IMG/VR virus record: IMGVR_UViG_3300046168_000056
Coordinates: 1-48,890 of that record
Source: a virus
Length of the DNA stretch: 48,890 bases
Reading direction: 5' to 3' (one strand)
How positions within the stretch are numbered: position 1 is the stretch's first letter; every line of letters begins with the position of its first letter. The position numbers were made by a program, and so were the translations under genes. Below, in pieces: positions 33,162-41,764 of this stretch. Below the pieces are notes generated by a model that was not told where the DNA came from, did not search any database, and was given only the letters and a program-made list of their open reading frames with translations.

Positions 33162-34565
33162 AGAAGTTGCACCAATGATATTTTCTTTCTTATCCTTTTT
33201 TCTGTCAAATTGAAAGATGAACTTTAAATTTGGATAATTTAGCTCATTATTACTAATTGGCTTAGTGCCCTCTCCATCCTTTTCAATTGGAGACTGACCT
33301 TTTTCCCAATCTTTATAAGCTTTTGTTTTTTTACCAAATGGTTTATTTGTTTTTGGATTTACTGGTGGAGAGGCTAAAAGCTTAACGCGAGCAATTTTTT
33401 TATCTTCATTTTCTTTTACTCTAATACTATTTTCATTAGCTTTTCTCATTTGAGTAAGCCTATCTGCTTCTTGTTGCTGTACCCTTGCGCTTACTTGACC
33501 ACCATATCTTTCGGGTGTATTTGCTTGTGAAATTTTCCTCGCACTGTTTTGATCGGAGGTCAATGGAGTTTCTGGCTGTACTTGATTAGCTAGATTTTCT
33601 CTTTTAATTTTATCACTTTTAGAACGACTTATAATTCTACCAACAGTTGCTTTTATTTCAGATTCAGACAGTCCACTTTCCCTCATCCCTGCTACTTGTC
33701 CCGCAACTCTTGCCACAGCTTGATCTACCTCCTCTTTTGTGCCACTTGGTAAATTTGCAGAAACTATTCGTTTCGCGTAAGCTTGATCACCCTTTGATGT
33801 AGCTCCTACATTTCTTACGGATGTACTATCTCTAGATGTTGTAGGTTTTTTTGACTCACCTTTACTCTTCGCAATACTTACACTTTTTTTATATTTAGTT
33901 ACAATTCCTTTTGAGAGTGGTCTTGGGTTTCCAGTTTCAGGATCTATATCACTAGGGTCTACAATTGACTGTACTTTTCCACCTACATAAAGTACTCGAA
34001 ATTTACTTTCTATAGAATCTTTAAATTTATTGTGATCTTTTTCACTTAGAAGTTTAGATACATTTCTATCTACCCTAGCTCTGTGTGAGCGATCTAAAGG
34101 TCTTTCTGTTAATTTTTCACCTGTAGTTTTTACACCACGCCCTTCCGCGGCTCTTTCTTGATCAATCTCAGTATCGGTGTAAGCTGGTTTTTTTAAATTA
34201 CTAATTCTAGATGATTCTGACTTTGAGGCTTTTAATATTTCTGATGTTCTTAAATTTCCTTTTGTGTCAGCCTTCATTAAGTTTCTTAAATCAGGATGGG
34301 CATATTCTTTATTTTTAGTTTTTTTATTAGCTAAAATTGAAAACTTTTTTCTTACATCTTCTTCTGTATCATCTTTATTAAAAGCTACACCACCAACTGC
34401 AAAGCCAGCTCCCGCGGCTGCAACTGGCCCAGCAATACCCGTTCCCTTGCCTCCTCCTGTGTAATATTTATGCAGAGGGTATTTTTCTAAACCCTTTTCT
34501 CGCAGTTGGCCCATTCGGCCTTCTTTCGTGAAGAAATCACGAAGGTATTTAGAGAACCCCTTCAT
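33096..34565 (-). CDS. basic Gly/Ala-hydrophobic protein 3 (long; unknown)
   Basis: Not recognised. 489 residues before the frame break, about 550 when joined with the piece to 32917. It has an early Gly/Ala segment (GTGIAGPVAAAGAGFAVGGV), a long hydrophilic Lys/Ser/Arg middle without clear fold, the PPVNPKTNKPFG motif shared with protein 1, and KFIFQFDRKKDKKENIIGAT near the end, matching the FEF-type motif of the group. It directly follows the portal gene with a one-base overlap. Possible internal head or ejection protein. Confidence 0.6.
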   Translation of the reverse strand: MKGFSKYLRDFFTKEGRMGQLREKGLEKYPLHKYYTGGGKGTGIAGPVAAAGAGFAVGGVAFNKDDTEEDVRKKFSILANKKTKNKEYAHPDLRNLMKADTKGNLRTSEILKASKSESSRISNLKKPAYTDTEIDQERAAEGRGVKTTGEKLTERPLDRSHRARVDRNVSKLLSEKDHNKFKDSIESKFRVLYVGGKVQSIVDPSDIDPETGNPRPLSKGIVTKYKKSVSIAKSKGESKKPTTSRDSTSVRNVGATSKGDQAYAKRIVSANLPSGTKEEVDQAVARVAGQVAGMRESGLSESEIKATVGRIISRSKSDKIKRENLANQVQPETPLTSDQNSARKISQANTPERYGGQVSARVQQQEADRLTQMRKANENSIRVKENEDKKIARVKLLASPPVNPKTNKPFGKKTKAYKDWEKGQSPIEKDGEGTKPISNNELNYPNLKFIFQFDRKKDKKENIIGATSGEHSEHWLQLKDIEIGDCTIR

Positions 34566-36115
34566 TAGCGAGCTGGTTGCTCTTGTTGAGGTTGCTCTTG
34601 ACCCTGTTGAGCTTGCTGTTGTTGTACTAGCATTTGTTGAAATTGTGAGATCATCTGCGTTCCATTCTGTAATCTAGTATTGATTAATTCAATCGGAATT
34701 CCATATTCTCCAGCTAAATTATTTAGAAACTGAACTTCTTTAGCAATTTTAGTAGCTTCTTCCTCAAAGTCTAAACCAAGTTCACCATAACAAGCCTGAT
34801 GCGTTTTAAGACCATTTTGTATAAGAGAAATGTTCGCATTTACTTCGTTGCCTAAATCGGCTGTTATGTATGAACCAAACTGCCATCTGCCGTTTTTATA
34901 AGCATTTGGCTTATTTGGAGCCATCGGTAATTCTCCCCTAGCAATGGCTCTACGAAAGACAGCATTTTTTATAGGATCTAAAACTCTTTCTATTAAATTT
35001 TCTTGATGCTTACTAAAAGACCTACGAGCTTGCTCAACTTCAAGCCTTGCTGTTACTCCACCGAACTGAGTCATATCCCAGACAAATGCATAGGGTAAGT
35101 TTAATCCATTCGCCATTTCTCTAACCAAAGTAGAAACAAATCCATTAAAAGTGGGACTTGGTCTATTCATTGTTTGAAAAGGTGTAATGGACTCGCCGGG
35201 TTGTAATCTTACGATTTTTCCGGGGTCAACCTTTTCAAGTTTTTTACCTTCTTCATCTCTGGTCACCTTACTAGCCCACTTGTCTGGCCCTTGATCTATT
35301 TTTGTTATAACACCAGCATGCGACGCAGCCCATTTGACTGCCTGTTTTTCCATTTTTAACAATTCATATAAGTCACGGGCGTGCGGAATCGCAGTTTCAA
35401 ATGCAGTCACACCCCTGTATTGATCAGCTCTCAATGGATCAAAATAATGTATAAATACTTTAGCTGGAATCTCTGTGCCTTTAGTATATTGACCGTGTAT
35501 AGATCTGCGATACACTTTGTATGATATTGGAGCACCGTGATCATCAATATTTACACCTGATATGTAGTTTTCTTTAGGTTTACTTGCTTCGTGTGGATGC
35601 CCAATCCTGTCAGCTTCAATAGATTGTAACTTTAATTGATCATCTTTATTTACTAATAAAAAGGCAAAATCACCATCTCTACGCATGCTCATGTGGGCTA
35701 ATTGAACTAATTGCCTAAAGCTATGCCTTCCAGTAATGTCACATTTCTTAGTCCAGTCATTCCAGTATTGTTCATAGATCGAATCTGTATATGGATCACC
35801 AGTTCCAGCCTGATACTTTACTTGACCGCAAACGTACATTGATTCCTTGTTTAGTATGCTCTTAAAAAAACTATAATTTTGAACTAAATTACGAGCCTCA
35901 CTCATTAATTTAATTCGATCACGTTGATTTGATATTGATTCTGATGCGGAATTTGTTGTAATAGAACCTATAGGCCTCGCGTGCCTGCCGGGGTTAGCTG
36001 CATCATATGAAAATTCTAACAAATCCTTATAGTGCGCTCTTTTTAGAGCATACTCAGGAGATATAAAACCTATGGCTTTCTCGAAAAGTGTTGTCTTTTT
36101 ACTGGATTCCTTCAT
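34565..36115 (-). CDS. portal protein (lambda gpB-like)
   Basis: Forms the dodecameric DNA gate at the capsid vertex. 516 residues with the lambda-type portal signature: ISNQRDRIKLMSEARNLVQN, YEQYWNDWTKKCDITGRHSF, AHMSMRRDGDFAFLL, and DPLRADQYRGVTAFETAIPH in the middle. VWDMTQFGGVTARLEVEQAR is the conserved late segment. The C-terminus is Gln-rich (QQMLVQQQQAQQGQEQPQQE). It overlaps the small connector-like gene upstream by 17 bases and the basic protein downstream by one. Confidence 0.9.
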   Translation of the reverse strand: MKESSKKTTLFEKAIGFISPEYALKRAHYKDLLEFSYDAANPGRHARPIGSITTNSASESISNQRDRIKLMSEARNLVQNYSFFKSILNKESMYVCGQVKYQAGTGDPYTDSIYEQYWNDWTKKCDITGRHSFRQLVQLAHMSMRRDGDFAFLLVNKDDQLKLQSIEADRIGHPHEASKPKENYISGVNIDDHGAPISYKVYRRSIHGQYTKGTEIPAKVFIHYFDPLRADQYRGVTAFETAIPHARDLYELLKMEKQAVKWAASHAGVITKIDQGPDKWASKVTRDEEGKKLEKVDPGKIVRLQPGESITPFQTMNRPSPTFNGFVSTLVREMANGLNLPYAFVWDMTQFGGVTARLEVEQARRSFSKHQENLIERVLDPIKNAVFRRAIARGELPMAPNKPNAYKNGRWQFGSYITADLGNEVNANISLIQNGLKTHQACYGELGLDFEEEATKIAKEVQFLNNLAGEYGIPIELINTRLQNGTQMISQFQQMLVQQQQAQQGQEQPQQEQPAR

Positions 36116-36392
36116 TACTATTTTTGTTTACGAATCTATTTAATGAATCACCTGTACCTGAGAAGTCAACATAACTTGATTCTTGATAATCTCTATCACT
36201 TCGCTCTCTTTGTATTTCTGTTACAGCCCTTAACCTTTCTTCAATCGTAGTAATTGACCTTTGGTAATTTTTAGATCCAACTGCTTGTGATAAAAATATA
36301 TTTTGCGATTCTTTTATCAGGAAATCTTTTTCAGCCGTTAATTGTACGTCTGAATAATCTCGGTATATTATTTTCCAGTTATATGTCGGCAT
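36099..36392 (-). CDS. small protein upstream of portal (possible head-tail joining, gpW-like)
   Basis: 97 residues, helical and charged (ITTIEERLRAVTEIQRERSD), placed just upstream of and overlapping the portal gene. In lambda-like order gpW sits between terminase and portal, so this is the best candidate for a gpW-type joining protein, though sequence support is weak. A divergent regulator gene begins 10 bases away. Confidence 0.5.
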   Translation of the reverse strand: MPTYNWKIIYRDYSDVQLTAEKDFLIKESQNIFLSQAVGSKNYQRSITTIEERLRAVTEIQRERSDRDYQESSYVDFSGTGDSLNRFVNKNSNEGIQ

Positions 36393-36402
36393 ATAACTAC
36401 GT

Positions 36403-36846
36403 ATGATGTCAACGCACTATGATTTAGAAAACTTTTACGAGCCTAGTGAGGACTTTCCATATGATAAGCTAGACTTCGATTATGACAAGCTTGATGGGGA
36501 TGATATATTAAATGAACTTCCTCCAGCTTTACAATATTTTGTAAAAATGAAAATACAAAATGAGATACAAGATACGCTTAGTAAAATAATCTCTATAATA
36601 TATGACTCAACTGATTATAGATTAAAAATAGCAACACTAGTAATGGCATTTGGGTTACCCATGTTTATGGGTAAATCACAAACTCAAGTTGCTCAAATGC
36701 ATGGTGTGACTAAACAAGCTTTAAGTAAATCAATAAAGAAAATGCAGAAAATTTTTGGACTAACACCAACTCGTGGTCAGAAAAGTGAAAAAGCATGCGA
36801 AAAATATCGACAACTTCAATTAGATAAAAATAATAAAAAGATATGA
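36403..36846 (+). CDS. HTH protein, sigma-like/positive regulator
   Basis: 147 residues. An acidic N-terminus (DYDKLDGDDILNELPPA) and a C-terminal helix-turn-helix (KSQTQVAQMHGVTKQALSKS followed by IKKMQKIFGL) that resembles region 4 of sigma factors or positive late regulators. It is encoded opposite to all flanking head genes, between the gpW-like/portal genes and terminase. It probably regulates transcription of morphogenesis or late genes. It overlaps the next plus-strand gene by 4 bases. Confidence 0.6.
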   Translation: MMSTHYDLENFYEPSEDFPYDKLDFDYDKLDGDDILNELPPALQYFVKMKIQNEIQDTLSKIISIIYDSTDYRLKIATLVMAFGLPMFMGKSQTQVAQMHGVTKQALSKSIKKMQKIFGLTPTRGQKSEKACEKYRQLQLDKNNKKI

Positions 36847-37349
36847 CAACAATAACAGTAGATGCAAAAATCGTAGACAATAATGTAAATAGAATACTAG
36901 CTTATCATGATAATGCTATGAAATCTATGTCAGATTCGATAAAGGATGTAGCACAGGCGGGTCTTTTATTAGCTGAAGAGAGAGACAGTCGAAGGGGGAC
37001 TTTTAGCACTTGGGTTGAAGAAAGTTTTCCATTCTCAAGAAAAACTGCTTACAAGTATATTAAGGTGGGACAACTTGTAGAGGCTGGATTAAATTTAGAA
37101 GATTACGATTCCGTAAGGCAGGCTCTTCTATCTCTAAAAACAAATGAAAAAAGTGAAATTGAGGAAAAGGTAAAAGACAAAAGAGTAGAAAGTATACCTA
37201 GTTTGTGTATGAAAATTGAAAAAGCACTAGATGATGCTGAAGAAGAAATTCCAGTAAACCATTGGGATGAGGGTCAAGTTAGGGCTATTATTCGTGCTCT
37301 TGAAAGTTTGCTTGTGAGAAAAAGCTCACTTGAAACTGTTTTAACCTAA
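36843..37349 (+). CDS. DNA-binding regulator-like protein (DUF3102-like)
   Basis: 168 residues. The middle (STWVEESFPFSRKTAYKYIK) is a HTH-type segment found in plasmid/phage DUF3102-like regulators, where an LAEERDSRRGTF-type helix precedes it. Together with the upstream HTH gene it forms a two-gene plus-strand operon that ends by overlapping the terminase stop by 9 bases, so transcription from the two strands collides here. Confidence 0.55.
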   Translation: MTTITVDAKIVDNNVNRILAYHDNAMKSMSDSIKDVAQAGLLLAEERDSRRGTFSTWVEESFPFSRKTAYKYIKVGQLVEAGLNLEDYDSVRQALLSLKTNEKSEIEEKVKDKRVESIPSLCMKIEKALDDAEEEIPVNHWDEGQVRAIIRALESLLVRKSSLETVLT

Positions 37350-39062
37350 ACAGCCCGTCACTAGGCCCGCCATTACAAGCATACATTCGCAGTCGAAGTA
37401 ATGGTTGGGTCTACGTGGTTTGTTTACCCACCTATACTTAACTTCTCCATAGGAGTTTACAATTTCCTCTCTTCTTTCGGCTTTCATTTGAGCCATGTAA
37501 TCTTGTATTATATTTTCTGGCAAAGTCCAATTAGGGCCAATGCCTTTAATATATTCACTTAGTAAATCTTTGATATTAGGATTTGAATATAAAAAAAGCT
37601 TAACAGGTCTGAGTTTGCCTTGGTCTACAGTTCCTAATGCTGGATCTATATCACTATCTTTCCACACTTGCTTAATTCCATCTACTACATACCCATTCTC
37701 GCGATCCTCTCCCTTTGCGGGCTTCCAAGCGTAATCCATTCGCATTACTTCATTGTAAACTGCGGATGTTCTGTATCCTGAGTCGATAATGACATCATCA
37801 GGATCTACACCTAGTTCTTTTGTTTTTTCTCTTAAATCCTCAAAGTCGGGAACATCTCCGCAGTCGAATAGACGAGACTCTCCATTAGGCCCAAAAGCCC
37901 TACAAACATAATATAATCTGTCTTTCTGTACGTCAGCAGACAGAAATTTTCTAAATTCAGATGGCGGTCTATCTAATAATTTATATTCTGACCTTCTTTG
38001 CTGTAACCAATCTTTATCATTATATTTTAAACGATCTTCCCACGGCTGGCCTAAACTTTCCGTTATAAATGTTTTAAGGGGTTCTGGATCTCCCCAACTT
38101 AAAGCTTTTTTGGAAGACAAAAATTCTTCAACCAAATCTCGCCACCTAACCCATGTTGGAAGCATCGCATTCCACGTGTAAGATCTTTTTGACTCAGGAG
38201 CCGTTGGGTTCATTGATACCCACTCTCCTTTTGTTAACTTTCTTCTTTCAAATGGAGTGTCATGAGTTTCATGAGCACAGAATGGGCATTCAAGCCTTAT
38301 ACTTTTAGCGAGTTTATCAAAATCATATTGACCATCTGGTTTTGTATCTTCATTAACATCCCATTTCATGTACTCCCAATCTAAAGAATGCTGTTTTCCG
38401 CACTTAGCGCATTCGATGTGCCAAACATATTGATTGCCTAAAAGATATTGTTGGTGTACGGCATCATGTTCAGCGCCGGGGGTAGAAACAATAACCTGTC
38501 TAGCATTCCAAAATGTTCGTGTTCTTTTAAGAACCATAGGTAATGCACCAGCCGGCCAGTTTCTCACCTCATCTAATAATAACCACCTACGAGGTTTTGA
38601 CTGCAGTTTTGATGGAGCATTTGACCCCACGACTTCTAATGTCATGCCGGGGAAATAAATTTCTCTACTTTTTGCCAGCCTATTAGATTGGGGTATCCTA
38701 ACAGCTACAGGTGGGCACGCGCGAAGAGATGGCATTAATCTCTCCGTTGCGAACTTTAGGGCTTCATCTTCATTTGATGTAACCCACATACATGGGCCTG
38801 GATCTTCTGCAATCAACCAACTCAATAACGCCAACATTGTTTCTGTTTTCGCGCTCTGTGCTGAACACATAATAGAAATCTGCTTAATTTTATTATCAGC
38901 AAAGTCTTCCATGAATTTACGAACCCAAGGAGAATTATCAGATCTCCAATTACCGGGGAAAGGAGAAACAGCAACCCTAAAATTATCTTCTGCCCACTCC
39001 CACGGACTTCTGCGATCGGCTGGCTTCCAAGCTTGCCGAAAGGTTTTTTCTACTATATTCAG
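37341..39062 (-). CDS. terminase large subunit (GpA family)
   Basis: DNA-packaging ATPase and nuclease. Coding sequence clearly continues upstream of the first ATG (38912): the segment FRQAWKPADRRSPWEWAEDN then VAVSPFPGNWRSDNSPWVRK is the conserved start of GpA proteins. No ATG, GTG or TTG precedes it; a CTG at 39060-39062 overlaps the upstream TGA (CTGA), so a CTG start is proposed. From that start: Walker A-like CSAQSAKT at 66-73, Walker B LLLDE at 161-165, a Cys-pair zinc-ribbon-like segment (ECAKCGKQ...CPFCAHE) and nuclease Asp candidates late in the protein (VIIDSGYRT). About 573 residues. Confidence 0.85.
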   Translation of the reverse strand: MNIVEKTFRQAWKPADRRSPWEWAEDNFRVAVSPFPGNWRSDNSPWVRKFMEDFADNKIKQISIMCSAQSAKTETMLALLSWLIAEDPGPCMWVTSNEDEALKFATERLMPSLRACPPVAVRIPQSNRLAKSREIYFPGMTLEVVGSNAPSKLQSKPRRWLLLDEVRNWPAGALPMVLKRTRTFWNARQVIVSTPGAEHDAVHQQYLLGNQYVWHIECAKCGKQHSLDWEYMKWDVNEDTKPDGQYDFDKLAKSIRLECPFCAHETHDTPFERRKLTKGEWVSMNPTAPESKRSYTWNAMLPTWVRWRDLVEEFLSSKKALSWGDPEPLKTFITESLGQPWEDRLKYNDKDWLQQRRSEYKLLDRPPSEFRKFLSADVQKDRLYYVCRAFGPNGESRLFDCGDVPDFEDLREKTKELGVDPDDVIIDSGYRTSAVYNEVMRMDYAWKPAKGEDRENGYVVDGIKQVWKDSDIDPALGTVDQGKLRPVKLFLYSNPNIKDLLSEYIKGIGPNWTLPENIIQDYMAQMKAERREEIVNSYGEVKYRWVNKPRRPNHYFDCECMLVMAGLVTGCLG

Positions 39063-39814
39063 CGAGAAATTATATGTTGATAGCTAATAAAACTAGCCGT
39101 CACATTTGTCCAATCACCAGCATTAAAAACTTTCGGTGCATTGCCTGCTGTTGACTGATAAATAACAGTAGCTGTAGAAACAAGATCTCCAGTATAGTAA
39201 GTTTGAGTTGCTGAATATGCGGGTATTTTTACCCCAGTTGTTGCAAGACCTACTCTTTTTTCAGATGATGCCGCAACGATTGCCAAAGCTGATGAATCAT
39301 CTGCTGTACCAATCGTGCTCCCAACTTTTATATAACCAACACATTTTGCATATAAAGAACCATGATTAAAAAGTTGCACACCAGATGGTCGTCCACTTTC
39401 TTTTTGGCTAACATCATGTAAATTAATTCCTATTGCTAAATCACCATCCCCTTCATGTGTTAATTTTTGAACTCCAACCGAAGTTCCACTTAACGTAATC
39501 GCAGTTCCAGCAAGCGCATTGTTTACGGAACTCGCAAGTTGTATTGTATTACTATCTACTACAATTACGTAATAAGAAGTTCCTGTTGATAATCCAGTAA
39601 CCTTAGTTCCACCCGCCGTGTACAAAAGCTTAGTAGCTGTACCAAGTCCATGATTCGCAATAGTTATTATATCGTCAGCGTTTGTGACATCCGATGGATT
39701 AAATTCAATAACACCATCTAATGCCGCAACATTTCCCGACTCCATTAAATAAATTACATCTCCACCAAGTGCTGCACCTGAAATTGGAAAACTTTGCGTA
39801 TTATTATTATTCAT
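39059..39814 (-). CDS. second decoration-like protein with inserted beta domain
   Basis: 251 residues. IGINLHDVSQKESGRPSGVQ and LFNHGSLYAKCVG align with the decoration-like protein at 30147 (IGVLLHDVDASVSDMPAAVH, LFNSGGIFNIICLG), so the two are paralogues. Between the N-terminus and this block is an inserted domain (DIITIANHGLGTATKLLYTA, then YYVIVVDSNTIQLASSVNNA) of a type common in phage tail fibres and decoration proteins. It lies directly upstream of terminase, away from the other head genes. Confidence 0.65.
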   Translation of the reverse strand: MNNNNTQSFPISGAALGGDVIYLMESGNVAALDGVIEFNPSDVTNADDIITIANHGLGTATKLLYTAGGTKVTGLSTGTSYYVIVVDSNTIQLASSVNNALAGTAITLSGTSVGVQKLTHEGDGDLAIGINLHDVSQKESGRPSGVQLFNHGSLYAKCVGYIKVGSTIGTADDSSALAIVAASSEKRVGLATTGVKIPAYSATQTYYTGDLVSTATVIYQSTAGNAPKVFNAGDWTNVTASFISYQHIISR

Positions 39815-40527
39815 CTTCTAAATAGTTTACGGGCAAATCCACCCAAAAGGTTTTTATCTTTTTTCATAACCGCCCCTGCTCTGCTTAGCATTCCTTTTGC
39901 TCCACCAGCTTTCTTAAAAGCTCCACCAGCATCCTGTGCGGTCTTTTTGGCTTTCCCCAGCATCGTACTTGCCTTATTTAATGGCCCAGTCTTAGGTGCT
40001 GGATTTTTTCCAAAAGCACCTGTTCCCGGCCCAGCAGTTGATGCGATATTTTTCTTAGGTGGCATTTTCATACCTCCTTTAAGTTTATTACCACGAAGTA
40101 AAAGAGATCCACCATATGCGGCACCACCTAAAGCTCCAACTTTTGCTACAGTCCCTAATGTTGAACGTTCCTTCTTCTCTTGTGCATAGAACTCAAAAGT
40201 ACTATCCATTTTCGCCTCAAGTGAAATTAAGTGATTCATATTAGCACTTAAATGTTTCTCCATTCCCTTGGCCTTAATCTTTTTAAATTTTAACATAAGG
40301 GCAACATGGCGTGGGTTGCTTGGGTCAAACTGTTCTCCCTTGAGCATCTTTTTTAACTCTGAGGGAACTCCCGAAACATTCGCGAATTGAAACTGATCCA
40401 TATTAGCACTCATACCGTATTGTTTTTGAATTTTTTTCTTTTTAAGAGATAGCTTACGCAGGTCGTGCTTGTATTTAGCAAGACCATCCCGTGTGTAAGC
40501 GTATTTTTTACTTCCAATCTGTGGCAT
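39811..40527 (-). CDS. basic Gly/Ala-hydrophobic protein 4 (unknown)
   Basis: 238 residues, strongly basic. FQFANVSGVPSELKKML near residue 48 and MDSTFEFYAQEKKERSTLGT near 131-150 carry two copies of the FEFA-type motif. A Gly/Ala hydrophobic stretch (VAKVGALGGAAYGGSLLLRG) and a long Lys/Gly/Ala tail follow. It overlaps the decoration-like gene by ATGA. Possible internal virion protein; see the findings. Confidence 0.6.
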   Translation of the reverse strand: MPQIGSKKYAYTRDGLAKYKHDLRKLSLKKKKIQKQYGMSANMDQFQFANVSGVPSELKKMLKGEQFDPSNPRHVALMLKFKKIKAKGMEKHLSANMNHLISLEAKMDSTFEFYAQEKKERSTLGTVAKVGALGGAAYGGSLLLRGNKLKGGMKMPPKKNIASTAGPGTGAFGKNPAPKTGPLNKASTMLGKAKKTAQDAGGAFKKAGGAKGMLSRAGAVMKKDKNLLGGFARKLFRR

Positions 40528-40544
40528 CTTACTTGTTCGTTAAC

Positions 40545-40910
40545 TCAGGAAAGATCAAGCGAACGCATGGGGTTGTCTTTTCTGCTCCCTGCTTGGAGAG
40601 TTGCCCTATCAAATTTACGTTTATTTTTTTGTCTCCGCTGGTCGCTTGCGTGCTTTTTCTTATTATAAGCACTTCTTTCCTGCCTTGGAGTCATCTTTCC
40701 CTTTACTTTCCCGCGACTTAAAAGACGGGCTGCAAGCATTCCTGCGCCAGCTACTGATGCGCCAGCTCCAGCCATTCCAACATCTCTTGCAACTGATCGT
40801 GTTGATTCAGGAGTATTAGCAAACTCAAGCTCCTCAGCTAATCTTTGCCCCCTCATTTGAATTACTTTATCAAGGGTGTTATCAAGTTCAATTAATCTTT
40901 GTAAGTCCAT
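40545..40910 (-). CDS. basic Gly/Ala-hydrophobic protein 5 (unknown)
   Basis: About 121 residues from the ATG at 40910 (MDLQRLIELDNTLDKVIQMR). Architecture: N-terminal amphipathic helix, LAEELEFANTPES, hydrophobic Gly/Ala segment (VGMAGAGASVAGAGMLAARL), then a very basic tail (YNKKKHASDQRRQKNKRKFD). It is the clearest compact example of the group. A TTG at 40931 is an alternative start. Confidence 0.6.
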   Translation of the reverse strand: MDLQRLIELDNTLDKVIQMRGQRLAEELEFANTPESTRSVARDVGMAGAGASVAGAGMLAARLLSRGKVKGKMTPRQERSAYNKKKHASDQRRQKNKRKFDRATLQAGSRKDNPMRSLDLS

Positions 40911-40931
40911 ATCTATTATTTTTGTTGTCAA

Positions 40932-41744
40932 CTATTTCTTAATAAAGCGAGCTATTTTCGCTCCCTCCATTCCTAAAGTTTTTAATAGCGTGCCAATTCG
41001 CATGCCGTCAATTATTTTCTTGGTTCTGCCTAATCCCCGGTTCACTCCCTGATTTGACATTTTGTTTCGTAGCTTTCTAGCCAACTCATTACGAGCGCTC
41101 TCTGGAAGCGTTGAAACTTTTTTCCCTGTATCTAATTCAGGTATATTTACTTTTTCACTAGGTTGTGTCCTTCCCCTTATCGCTCCCTTTCTTTCCATAC
41201 CCGACTTCTTTCCTGTAACTCGTGGGTGACGCGGGTTAATCTTTTTTGCTTGGCTGGGCTTCTTGTCAGCCTCTACTTGTATCGTAGATTTTGTAGTGCC
41301 AGTTTTTTCTAATTTTTTTGAAGCAATTTTCCTTTTTATACTAGTTGCTTTTGCTTTTGCCTCTAAGTCTCCCTTCTTTTTTCCAAATAATGGGCTGACC
41401 TTTTGTGGTCTTCTTTTCTTTCGGCCTGTAGTTTTTGCTATCTCCAGAGCTTTTGCTTCTTCTTTTTTTCGTATAAGTTCGCGTGCGTATGCTGTGGGCT
41501 TAGGGCCTGATGGAACAACAGGTTTAGCTTTACCTAACTTGTCAGGTAGATTCTTAACTCTCCTGCGACGATCAAATCTTGATCTCTCCTCGCTATCAAG
41601 TGGTTTTGGTGGCTTATTTGATGCAAATTCTAGCTTCTCATTTAATTCTGTTAGTCTACCAAACAAACTGTCGCTTGTTTCTAGTTTATTACTAAACTCT
41701 CTCGCCTCTTCCAAAAGTATGTCTCTTAAAGACCTAAATTCCAT
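40932..41744 (-). CDS. basic protein 6 (unknown)
   Basis: 270 residues, mostly Lys/Arg. LRDILLEEAREFSNKLETSD then LTELNEKLEFASNKPPKP at about 30-48 match the helix-plus-EFA start of protein 5. The rest is extremely basic (SIKRKIASKKLEKTGTTKST) with no clear hydrophobic segment. It may bind DNA inside the head. It lies between the small terminase and protein 5. Confidence 0.6.
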   Translation of the reverse strand: MEFRSLRDILLEEAREFSNKLETSDSLFGRLTELNEKLEFASNKPPKPLDSEERSRFDRRRRVKNLPDKLGKAKPVVPSGPKPTAYARELIRKKEEAKALEIAKTTGRKKRRPQKVSPLFGKKKGDLEAKAKATSIKRKIASKKLEKTGTTKSTIQVEADKKPSQAKKINPRHPRVTGKKSGMERKGAIRGRTQPSEKVNIPELDTGKKVSTLPESARNELARKLRNKMSNQGVNRGLGRTKKIIDGMRIGTLLKTLGMEGAKIARFIKK

Positions 41745-41764
41745 ACAATGGTAAATTATGTCAA

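Noticed and set aside
41263-41754. 163-codon plus-strand frame opposite basic protein 6
   Set aside because: A shadow of the Lys-rich codons on the other strand (Phe/Ser/Leu-rich product), with no ribosome-binding site.
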